A stretch of DNA of 64,000 nucleotides from Falsiroseomonas sp050563535 (GTDB taxonomy: Bacteria > Pseudomonadota > Alphaproteobacteria > Acetobacterales > Acetobacteraceae), in assembly GCF_050563535.1 (NCBI RefSeq), contig NZ_JBNXUO010000003.1:1-64000 (forward strand). Direction: 5' to 3'. Made by a program: the position numbers and the translations under genes. The notes under the pieces were generated by a model. It was not told the DNA's origin. It saw only the letters and a list, made by a program, of their open reading frames with translations, and ran no database searches. Below, piece by piece: positions 42,090 to 49,070 of this stretch. Each line of letters opens with the position of its first letter. Position 1 is the stretch's first letter.

Positions 42090-42742
42090 GTCGTGCTCCA
42101 TTCGGCGCGCAGGCGCGCGCGGTTCACCTGCAGCCACAGCAGCGCCATGGCCGCGGGCGCATTCTCGATCCGGTTTTCCGCCACCAGGCGGAAGGCGTCC
42201 TCGGCCGGGATGACGCGAAGGCGCGTATCCTCGCCTTCCTGCGCGAGGCCATGCGTCGCGTCCTGCGGCGCCGCGAGGTCGACGGCGGCGCACCAGAAAT
42301 GCAGCACCTCGTCGCAGCCGCCCTGCATCAGCATGAAGCGGCCCATCGGCGCCATCGCGCGCGGCACCAGCCCCGTCTCCTCCCGCAACTCGCGCCGGCC
42401 GGAGGCTTCCGGGTCCTCCCCCGCCTCGAGCAGGCCGGCGGGGCATTCCGTCATCACCGGCGCCAGCCCCGCCGCCAGCGCAGGCAGGCGGAACTGCTCG
42501 ATCAGCGCGACGCGGTCGGTCGCGGGGTCGAAGGGCAGCACCAGCACCCCGTTGCCGCGGCGCCACAGCTCCCAGGTCAGCGGGCGGGACGGCGTGCCGT
42601 CGAAGCGGCGGTAGCGGAAGCGCACGCGCTGCATGGCGAAGCGGCCGCCATAGACCACCTCGTCCGCCTCGACCTCGAGTCCGGGATGCGGCGGGATGGG
42701 CGGCGCCTTGGGGTGGCGTCCGGGCGGCTGGCTGGCGTCCAT
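42086..42742 (-). CDS. NUDIX hydrolase, ADP-ribose pyrophosphatase type
   Basis: A 218-residue NUDIX protein. The Nudix box is GLLEAGEDPEASGRRELREETG near residues 103-124, preceded by VALIEQFRLPAL and followed by MLMQGGCDEVLHFWCAA, giving the ADP-ribose pyrophosphatase (NudF-like) pattern. It would cleave ADP-ribose to AMP and ribose-5-phosphate. It is the first gene of a four-gene minus-strand operon with AlaX-like, sulfurtransferase and metC-like genes. Confidence 0.86.
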   Translation of the reverse strand: MDASQPPGRHPKAPPIPPHPGLEVEADEVVYGGRFAMQRVRFRYRRFDGTPSRPLTWELWRRGNGVLVLPFDPATDRVALIEQFRLPALAAGLAPVMTECPAGLLEAGEDPEASGRRELREETGLVPRAMAPMGRFMLMQGGCDEVLHFWCAAVDLAAPQDATHGLAQEGEDTRLRVIPAEDAFRLVAENRIENAPAAMALLWLQVNRARLRAEWSTT

Positions 42743-42793
42743 GGGCGCGGGACCCTACCCTCGGCCCCCGGAACCGTCCATGTCCCCTCCCGG

Positions 42794-43705
42794 ATGCCTG
42801 CCCGCCCGATGACCGTCGCCGAACCGCTCGCCCGCGCCAGGCGCCGTGCGATCCTGCTCGTCCTCGCGGCGGCGGCCACCTTCGTCGTGGCCTCGGCGCT
42901 GGTGAAGGCGCTGGCCGGGGCGGTGCCGCTGGCGCAGGTGATCTTCTTCCGCAATGTCTTCGCCCTGCCGCTGCTGCTGGCCATGGCGATGGCGGCGGGC
43001 GGGCTCGGCCTGCTGCGGCCCCGGCAGCCCGCCATGCACCTCCAGCGCGCGGCCTTCGGGCTGATGGGCATGGTCGGCGCCTTCCACGGCTTCACCCACC
43101 TGCCGCTGGCCACGGCCACCGCGCTCGGCTTCACCATGCCGCTGTTTCTGACCGCGCTTTCGGTGCTGCTGCTGGGCGAGCGCGTGGGCTGGCGGCGCTG
43201 GACGGCGGTGGCGGTGGGCTTCGCGGGCGTGCTCGTCATCGCGCGGCCGGGCGGGACGGAGGGCGGACTGCCCGCGCTGTCGGTCGGGCTGGTGCTGCTG
43301 GGCGCGCTGGGCTGGGCGCTGGCGATGATGTCGATCCGCCGCATGGGCGATGCGGGGGAGAGCGGGGTGGCCATCGTCGTCTGGTTCGCGGTCGCGGCCT
43401 CGGTCGCCTCCGGCCTCGCGACCATCCCGGTCTGGACCCCGCCGAGCGCGACGCAATGGGCGTTGCTGACCGGCATCGGCCTCGTCTCCGCCGTGGCGCA
43501 GCTGCTGATGACCGAGGCCTATCGCCGCGGCGAGACGACGCTGCTGGCTCCCTTCGAGTATTCGGGGATCGTCTGGACCTCGCTGCTCGGCATCCTGATC
43601 TGGGCCGAATGGCCGGATGGATGGGACCTTCTGGGCTTCGCCGTGCTGGTCGGAGCGGGGCTGTTCATCTGGTGGCGGGAAACCCGGCTGGGGGTGCGGC
43701 GATAG
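42794..43705 (+). CDS. EamA/DMT family drug-metabolite transporter
   Basis: A 303-residue inner-membrane protein with about ten hydrophobic helices in two EamA repeats. The first repeat has SALVKALAGAVPLAQVIFFRN near residue 37 and ERVGWRRWTAVAVGFAGVLVIARPGG; the second ends with EYSGIVWTSLLGILIWAEWPD near 260-280. DMT proteins export metabolites or take up small organics; the substrate is unknown. Start is ATG 42794 or, five codons later, ATG 42809. Its 3' end overlaps the convergent GNAT gene by 41 bases. Confidence 0.85.
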   Translation: MPARPMTVAEPLARARRRAILLVLAAAATFVVASALVKALAGAVPLAQVIFFRNVFALPLLLAMAMAAGGLGLLRPRQPAMHLQRAAFGLMGMVGAFHGFTHLPLATATALGFTMPLFLTALSVLLLGERVGWRRWTAVAVGFAGVLVIARPGGTEGGLPALSVGLVLLGALGWALAMMSIRRMGDAGESGVAIVVWFAVAASVASGLATIPVWTPPSATQWALLTGIGLVSAVAQLLMTEAYRRGETTLLAPFEYSGIVWTSLLGILIWAEWPDGWDLLGFAVLVGAGLFIWWRETRLGVRR

Positions 43706-44147
43706 GACCGGCGCCTTTCAGGGCCTTGCGGAACCACACCCGCGAATGGCCGGCCGGCATCCCCTCCAGTCGGCCGAACTCGGCATAGCCGTTGCGCTCC
43801 CAGAAGCCCGGCGCCTGGAAGGAGAAGGTGTCGGTGTAGACATGGGCGCAGCCGCGCTCCCGCGCGATCGCCTCGGCGCGGGCCAGCAGCTCCGACCCCA
43901 GGCCGCGGCCGCGCTGGTCCCGCGCGAGCCAGAGCCAGTCGATGAACAGCCAGCCCCAGAAGGTGAGGCCGAGCAGCCCGCCGCAGACCGCCCCCTGCGG
44001 GGTGCGGGCCAGCAGGGTCACCGGTTCGCGGTCATAGGGACCGCCCATTTCCTGGTTGTAGGTGTGCAGCCCGCGCTGGATCGCCGCCACGGCGTCCAGC
44101 TCGGGGAAGGCGTCCTCGACGATCTCGACCTTGCCGGCGTCGCTCAT
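43665..44147 (-). CDS. GNAT family N-acetyltransferase
   Basis: A 160-residue acetyltransferase. The acetyl-CoA-binding segment is LARDQRGRGLGSELLARAEAIARERGC near residues 75-101 (RxxGxG). The following DTFSFQAPGFWERNGYAEFGRLEG is typical of the last strands. The first part includes GGLLGLTFWGWLFIDWLWLA in sense. It overlaps the ParA-like gene by 4 bases on the same strand, so the two are co-transcribed, and its last 13 codons lie opposite the DMT transporter gene. Confidence 0.85.
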   Translation of the reverse strand: MSDAGKVEIVEDAFPELDAVAAIQRGLHTYNQEMGGPYDREPVTLLARTPQGAVCGGLLGLTFWGWLFIDWLWLARDQRGRGLGSELLARAEAIARERGCAHVYTDTFSFQAPGFWERNGYAEFGRLEGMPAGHSRVWFRKALKGAGPIAAPPAGFPATR

Positions 44148-44779
44148 CGGGGGCGGAGCGCCTTCAGCGCCGAGGCAAGCGCATGGACCTCGGCCGCGGC
44201 GGCGGAGCGGGGGGCGTGTTCGGTGACGCCGAGTCCCGCGGCGAAGGCCTGCGCGAAGCCGCTGCGGTTGCCGACCGGCGCGTCGAGCACGGTCAGCCCG
44301 CGGCTGCGGAGTTCCGCCATGATCTCCCCCGGAAGCTTCCCCTGCGCGGGCATGCGGTTCATCGCGACCGCCGCAGGCCGCTTCTCCGCCCGGGCGAGGT
44401 CGAGCGTCGCCTCCATCGCCCAGAGATCGGCGGGCGAGGGTTGCAGCGGTACCAGCACCAGGTCGGCGCCGCGGATCGCGATCTTCGCATCGGTGTCGGC
44501 ATGCGGGGGCGTGTCGAGCAGCACGATGTCATGGCTGCGGCGCAGCCGGTCGAGCGTGGCGGGCACGCGCCAGCCGGCCGGCGCCTCGAAATCCAGCACG
44601 CCGGCGCGGCTGCCGGCCGCTGCGCGGAGCGCGTGCCACCGCGCGAGGCTCTGCTGCGGGTCGGTGTCGAGCAGCGCCACGCGCTGCCCCGTGCCGGCGA
44701 AGGCGGCGGCCAGGTTGGCGGCGAGCGTGGACTTGCCCGCACCCCCCTTCCGCTGTGCCACCGCGATGACGAAGGCCAT
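44144..44779 (-). CDS. ParA/MinD-like P-loop ATPase
   Basis: A 211-residue ParA-family ATPase with the deviant Walker A QRKGGAGKSTLAANLA near residues 9-24 and the Asp in LLDTDPQQSLARW near 40. Switch II reads VLLDTPPHADT near 85. Small stand-alone ParA proteins of this size position protein complexes or plasmids; no ParB gene or parS repeats were seen beside it, so it is unlikely to be the chromosome-partition ParA. Its stop overlaps the GNAT gene. Its function is not decided from sequence. Confidence 0.88.
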   Translation of the reverse strand: MAFVIAVAQRKGGAGKSTLAANLAAAFAGTGQRVALLDTDPQQSLARWHALRAAAGSRAGVLDFEAPAGWRVPATLDRLRRSHDIVLLDTPPHADTDAKIAIRGADLVLVPLQPSPADLWAMEATLDLARAEKRPAAVAMNRMPAQGKLPGEIMAELRSRGLTVLDAPVGNRSGFAQAFAAGLGVTEHAPRSAAAAEVHALASALKALRPR

Positions 44780-44839
44780 GCCTGCGACTCCGAACTGCCG
44801 ACGCCGGGCAGCAGGTTAGCAGGCAATGCCCGCGAAGCC

Positions 44840-45229
44840 CTATCGCCCGCCGCCCTGGCCGTTCTGCCCCGCCGCGTCCCGCCCGGTGGTGGAGGCGTCG
44901 GGCCGCGCGCCCGGACGGGCCGGGACGGGGCTGCCGGTATCGGCGAAGCCCTCGCTGCGCTCCGGCTGGCGCGCGCCCGGCACGGCGGGCGCGCCCAACG
45001 TCTGGTGGCCCGGCGGCGGCTCGGTCCGGGCGGGCTGGTTGCGGGGCGTGCCGGTCTCGGCCGGCGGCTGCGTCGTCGGCTGCGCGATGCCGGCGGGGTC
45101 GCGGGACAGCTGCTGGGGCGGCAACTGCCCGCCGACGCTCGGCGCGTCCGGGCCGGATCGCAGCTGCGCCAGCGTGACGCCGGGCAGCAGGAGGAGGAGG
45201 AGGGCGAGGGCGGGGCGGGAGATCTGCAT
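44840..45229 (-). CDS. Proline-rich exported protein of unknown function
   Basis: A 129-residue frame from ATG 45229. The N-terminus is a clear signal peptide (MQISRPALALLLLLLPGV, with TLAQL after it), and the remainder is rich in Pro, Gly, Ala, Gln and Arg with no recognisable domain, possibly disordered periplasmic. It lies 60 bases upstream of the ParA-like gene on the same strand. Support is the credible signal peptide and the lack of another gene here; a competing plus-strand frame looks like a shadow. Confidence 0.55.
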   Translation of the reverse strand: MQISRPALALLLLLLPGVTLAQLRSGPDAPSVGGQLPPQQLSRDPAGIAQPTTQPPAETGTPRNQPARTEPPPGHQTLGAPAVPGARQPERSEGFADTGSPVPARPGARPDASTTGRDAAGQNGQGGGR

Positions 45230-45295
45230 GGCGCAGAAGCGCGGGAAGGGCGCGCGGGTTCGCGCGGGCGGCGCAGGGCGCGCTACGCTGCCGCG

Positions 45296-46711
45296 ATGGA
45301 TGAGCTCCTCACCCCCGACGAGATGGCCCGCGCCGATGCCGCGGCCATCGCCTCCGGCATCCCCGGCCTGGTTCTGATGGAAGCGGCGGGCGCCGCCGTG
45401 GCGCGGGCGGTCCGGCGGCGCTTCCGCCCCGCGCGGGTGCTGGTGCTCGCCGGGCCCGGCAACAATGGCGGGGATGGCTGGGTGGCCGCGCGTCTGCTGG
45501 AGGGGGCCGGCTGGCCGGTGGCGGTCGCGCCGCTCGCCCCGCCCCGTCCCGGCAGCGACGCGGCGCGCGCGGCCGCGCGCTGGCGCGGGCCGGTGGTGCC
45601 GTTCTCGGCGGCGGAGGCGGCGCGCGCCGGGCTGGTGGTGGATGCCGTGTTCGGCGCCGGTCTGTCGAAGCTGGTGGAGGGGCTGGCGGCGGAGGTGCTG
45701 TCGGGCCTCGCCGCGCCGGTGGTGGCGGTGGACGTGCCTTCCGGGGTCGATGGCGCCACGGGCGCGGTGCGGGGCGTCGCGGCGCAGGCCGCGCTGACCG
45801 TCACCTTCTTCCGCCGCAAGCCGGGACACCTGCTGTTCCCCGGGCGGGGACTCTGCGGGGAGGTGGTGCTGGCCGATATCGGCCTGCCCGGCTCCGTGCT
45901 GCCCGCCATCGCCCCGCGTGCCTGGCGGAACGGGCCGGGCCTCTGGCGCCTGCCGCGGCCGGGCGTGGAGGCGCACAAATACGCGCGCGGCCATGTGGCG
46001 GTGGCCGCCGGGCCGGGGCTGACCGGCGCGGCGCGGCTGGTGGCGGCGGGTGCGCGGCGCGCCGGGGCCGGGCTGCTCACCATCGCCGCGCCGGATGCCG
46101 CGACCGCCGCGGTGCTCCGCGCGGGGGAGCCCGGGGTGATGGTGGGGGAGGACGCCGCGGCGCTGCTGGCCGACCCGCGGGTCGGCACCTGGGTCGTCGG
46201 GCCCGGCCTGCCGCCGGATTCCGCGACATCCGCCCTGCTGCGCGCCGCCATCGGCGCGGGGCGGAGGGTGGTGGCCGATGCCGGCGCGCTGCGCGCCGCG
46301 GCGGGTGACCCCGCGGCGTTGCGCGGGGCGGCGATGCTGACCCCGCATGCCGGCGAGTTCGAGGCCGTCTTCGGCCCGGCCGGACAGGACCGCCCTGCCG
46401 CCGCCCGCTGCGCCGCCGCCGCGACCGGCGCGGTGGTGCTGCTGAAGGGGGCGGACAGCATCGTCGCGGCGCCGGACGGCAGGCTCGCCATCAACGACAA
46501 CGCGCCCCCCTGGCTGGCCACCGGGGGCACGGGGGACGTGCTGGCCGGCATCGCCGCCGGCCTGCTCGCGCAGGGGGTGCCGCCCTTCGAGGCCGCCTGC
46601 GCCGCCGCCTGGCTGCACGGCGCGGCCGCGCACCGCGCCGGGCCGGGGCTGGTGGCCGAGGATCTCGCCGCGCGGTTGCCGGAGTTGCTCGCGACATGGT
46701 GGATCGATTGA
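45296..46711 (+). CDS. nnrDE: Bifunctional NAD(P)HX epimerase/dehydratase
   Basis: A 471-residue fusion. The N-terminal epimerase domain (about 1-210) has VLAGPGNNGGDGWVAARLL near 49 and VVAVDVPSGVDGATG near 140. The C-terminal ADP/ATP-dependent dehydratase domain (about 225-470) has HKYARGHVAVAAGPGLTGAA near 222, VVGPGLPPDS near 300, and the ribokinase-like ending DNAPPWLATGGTGDVLAGIAAG near 400. Together they repair hydrated NADH and NADPH. The gene is monocistronic on the plus strand with 66 bases to the divergent Pro-rich gene. Confidence 0.95.
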   Translation: MDELLTPDEMARADAAAIASGIPGLVLMEAAGAAVARAVRRRFRPARVLVLAGPGNNGGDGWVAARLLEGAGWPVAVAPLAPPRPGSDAARAAARWRGPVVPFSAAEAARAGLVVDAVFGAGLSKLVEGLAAEVLSGLAAPVVAVDVPSGVDGATGAVRGVAAQAALTVTFFRRKPGHLLFPGRGLCGEVVLADIGLPGSVLPAIAPRAWRNGPGLWRLPRPGVEAHKYARGHVAVAAGPGLTGAARLVAAGARRAGAGLLTIAAPDAATAAVLRAGEPGVMVGEDAAALLADPRVGTWVVGPGLPPDSATSALLRAAIGAGRRVVADAGALRAAAGDPAALRGAAMLTPHAGEFEAVFGPAGQDRPAAARCAAAATGAVVLLKGADSIVAAPDGRLAINDNAPPWLATGGTGDVLAGIAAGLLAQGVPPFEAACAAAWLHGAAAHRAGPGLVAEDLAARLPELLATWWID

Positions 46712-46759
46712 ACGCGCGCCCTGCGCCACCATCTGCGTAACAGCGCGAAAGGAACCGTG

Positions 46760-48223
46760 ATGTCCGATGTCGCGGCGAGCGAAGGCCTCATCGACCGGGC
46801 TCTCCGGCGCGTCACCGCGCTTTGGCGCGACATGGCGGCCAGTGTCTCGGGCGGGGAGGATGAGGGGGTCGCCGCGCAGATGCGCGCCTGCCTCGATTCC
46901 CGCGGGGGCGAGGTCTCGGCGCGGTCTCGCGCGGCGAAGCTGGCGCAGGCCTATCTTTCGCTCGACCATGCCGGGCGCGGGGAATTCCTGCGCGTGCTCG
47001 CCGGCTTCGATTCCGACCATGCCGCCGTCGCCGAGGCGTGGGACAGGGTGGCCGCCGCCGCCGGCACGGCCGAACGCGCCGCCGCCAAGGCCCGCCTGCG
47101 CCGCGCGCTGGAGCCGCCGCGCCTCAAGCTGCTGACGCAGTTCACCGCCATCCCGGACGGCGTGAAGTTCCTCGTGGACCTGCGCGGGGAGATCATGGCC
47201 CGGATGCAGGACGACCCGATGCTGCAGGCGCTGGAAGGCGACCTGCGGACGCTGCTGGCAAGCTGGTTCGACGTGGGCTTCCTGGAACTGCGGCGCATCG
47301 ACTGGTCCTCCCCCGCCTCGCTGCTTGAGAAGCTGGTGGGCTACGAGGCGGTGCACCGCATCCGCACCTGGCGCGACCTGAAGAACCGGCTCGATTCCGA
47401 CCGCCGCTGCTACGCCTTCTTCCACCCGCGCATGCCCGAGGAGCCGCTGATCTTCGTGGAGGTCGCGCTGGTGAAGGGCATGGCCGACAGCGTCCAGCGC
47501 CTGCTGGACGAGAAGGCGCCGGTGCTGGACCCGAAGGAGGCCGACACGGCCATCTTCTACTCGATCAACAACTGCCAGCGCGGGCTCGACGGCATCTCCT
47601 TCGGCAACTTCCTCATAAAGCGCGTGGTCGCGCTGCTGTCGGACGAGTTCCGCAACCTGAAGGCCTTCGCCACCCTGTCGCCCATTCCGGGCTTCCGCCG
47701 CTGGCTCGATGCGCGGCTGGAAGCGGGCGACGCGACGCTGCTGGGCGAGGAGGAGGCGGCCGCGCTCCGCGCCGCCGCGCCGGGCGACCTGGCGCTCCCG
47801 GCTCCCGCCGCCGACGGCGCCGTGGTCGCGCCGCCGCGGCCGGCCGGGCCGGAAACCCCGGCGCAGACGCTGCGCCGCGTGCTGGCCCGCCGCTTCTGGG
47901 CGCGGGACGAGGCGCTGGCCAAGGCGCTGGAGCCGGTGCTGCTGCGCGCCTGCGCGCGCTATCTCCTCGCCGAGCAGGCGGGCGCGGGGCGCAAGAGGGC
48001 ACGCGACCCGGTGGCGCATTTCCACCTCTCGAACGGTGCGCGGGTGGAGCGGCTGAACCCCCGCGGCGACGTGAGCGAGAAGGGCTACCGCGAAAGCTGC
48101 ACGCTGATGGCCAACTACCTCTACGATCCCGCACGGATCGAGGACTACCACGAGGAGTATGTCGGCGAGGGCAAGCGCGCGGCGTCCTCCGCCGTACGCC
48201 GGCTGGCCAAGGGCTTCGTCTGA
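46760..48223 (+). CDS. Malonyl-CoA decarboxylase
   Basis: A 487-residue MCD protein. Helical N-terminal region (about 1-180) is followed by the GNAT-like catalytic part with RRCYAFFHPRMPEEPLIFVEVAL near 213-235, SINNCQRGLDGISFGNFLIKRV near 270-291, FATLSPIPGFRRW near 305, and VAHFHLSNGARVERLN near 422, which holds the catalytic Ser-His pair expected for the family. It converts malonyl-CoA to acetyl-CoA and CO2. Start is ATG 46760, with an overlapping GTG and an AAAGGAA site. In rhizobia this gene sits with matB and matC; neither is adjacent here. A hairpin terminator follows it. Confidence 0.93.
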   Translation: MSDVAASEGLIDRALRRVTALWRDMAASVSGGEDEGVAAQMRACLDSRGGEVSARSRAAKLAQAYLSLDHAGRGEFLRVLAGFDSDHAAVAEAWDRVAAAAGTAERAAAKARLRRALEPPRLKLLTQFTAIPDGVKFLVDLRGEIMARMQDDPMLQALEGDLRTLLASWFDVGFLELRRIDWSSPASLLEKLVGYEAVHRIRTWRDLKNRLDSDRRCYAFFHPRMPEEPLIFVEVALVKGMADSVQRLLDEKAPVLDPKEADTAIFYSINNCQRGLDGISFGNFLIKRVVALLSDEFRNLKAFATLSPIPGFRRWLDARLEAGDATLLGEEEAAALRAAAPGDLALPAPAADGAVVAPPRPAGPETPAQTLRRVLARRFWARDEALAKALEPVLLRACARYLLAEQAGAGRKRARDPVAHFHLSNGARVERLNPRGDVSEKGYRESCTLMANYLYDPARIEDYHEEYVGEGKRAASSAVRRLAKGFV

Positions 48224-48229
48224 TTTCGG

Positions 48230-48248
48230 CCGGGCTTCGGCCCGGTTT
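48230..48248 (+). terminator. Rho-independent terminator after malonyl-CoA decarboxylase
   Basis: CCGGGC-TTCG-GCCCGG stem with a UUCG tetraloop and three Ts immediately after, seven bases past the stop codon. Compact and well placed for termination. Confidence 0.7.
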
Positions 48249-48310
48249 CGGGACCGCGCCCGGCCCCCTGCGGCAGCATCCCCCCACCGCGATGGGCGGA
48301 GGAGGATGCG

Positions 48311-48958
48311 ATGCGGATCTCCTGCAGGCGGGCCGGCGCGCTGGCCCTGGCGGCGATGGTGGCGGGGACGGCGCCCGGCGCCGCGCCCTCCGCCGCCTCG
48401 ATCGGCACGCCGGAATACACGCAGTTCCTGCCGGTCTGGCTGACGCCCGGCCCCGGCATGGCGGACCATCCGGTGCCCGCGCTGCTGAACCTGCCGCCCG
48501 GCTGGCAGCCCGGCGATGCCGCCGCCGTCATCGCCAAGGGCCCTGACATGCCGGACGGCCTGCGCCACCGCCTGACCGCGGCGATGCTCGATGCCGGCGC
48601 CGCGGTGGTCGAGATCCATGTCCTCGACGCAGGGTTGGCGGAACTGCCGGCGACCCTGGTGGATGCGCTGGCGACGCTGCGCGTCGGCTTCGGCGCCGGC
48701 CTGGTGGTGGCGATCGGCGCCGGCGGCACGGCCGCCGCCGTGCTGGATGCGGTGCACTCCGCGGCCCATGGCGGCTTCACCGCCGCTGCGGTGCCGGAGG
48801 GCGCGGCGCCCCGCCTGGCCGCCGGCCGGCCACCGCCGGCGGTGGAGGCCTGGCCGAGCCGCGCGCCGCTGCTCTGCGACGTGCTGGCCAGCGCGCTGGC
48901 GACGCGCGGCGAGGGCTTCGCCGCGGACTGCAGCCGGACCCTCCTCGCGAGGCCGTGA
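48311..48958 (+). CDS. Exported protein of unknown function
   Basis: A 215-residue protein with a signal peptide (RISCRRAGALALAAMVAGTA, likely cut near residue 26-29). The mature region has two conserved-looking hydrophobic strands, AAMLDAGAAVVEIHVLD near 95 and RVGFGAGLVVAIGAGGTAAAVLDA near 128-150, the latter resembling an alpha/beta-hydrolase nucleophile elbow without a clear Ser; the GxGxx turn has Gly-Ala-Gly-Gly. There are four Cys (5, 185, 204 region). I do not recognise the family. It starts behind a GGAGG-like site and is followed by 112 bases before the AceE-like gene. Confidence 0.65.
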   Translation: MRISCRRAGALALAAMVAGTAPGAAPSAASIGTPEYTQFLPVWLTPGPGMADHPVPALLNLPPGWQPGDAAAVIAKGPDMPDGLRHRLTAAMLDAGAAVVEIHVLDAGLAELPATLVDALATLRVGFGAGLVVAIGAGGTAAAVLDAVHSAAHGGFTAAAVPEGAAPRLAAGRPPPAVEAWPSRAPLLCDVLASALATRGEGFAADCSRTLLARP

Positions 48959-49070
48959 CGCTCGGCCGCCGCGGAGGCAAGGCGGGCGGGTGCCGCCCGC
49001 CGGCCTTCGCGCGGCTGGCCCGAGCCCCTATGTTCGGCGCGCAGGGACATGGGCGTCGAGGGAGCAGGGC

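Noticed and set aside
44840..48769. Very long minus-strand open frame opposite NnrDE and malonyl-CoA decarboxylase
   Set aside because: Two convincing plus-strand genes fill the same DNA; the long frame is a product of high GC and has low-complexity Arg/Pro/His-rich translation. Only its 3' end (the Pro-rich exported protein) is kept.
48591..49070. Extension of the AceE-like frame upstream
   Set aside because: It overlaps the exported unknown in another frame and is Arg/Pro-rich; the start at 49071 has a good ribosome site.
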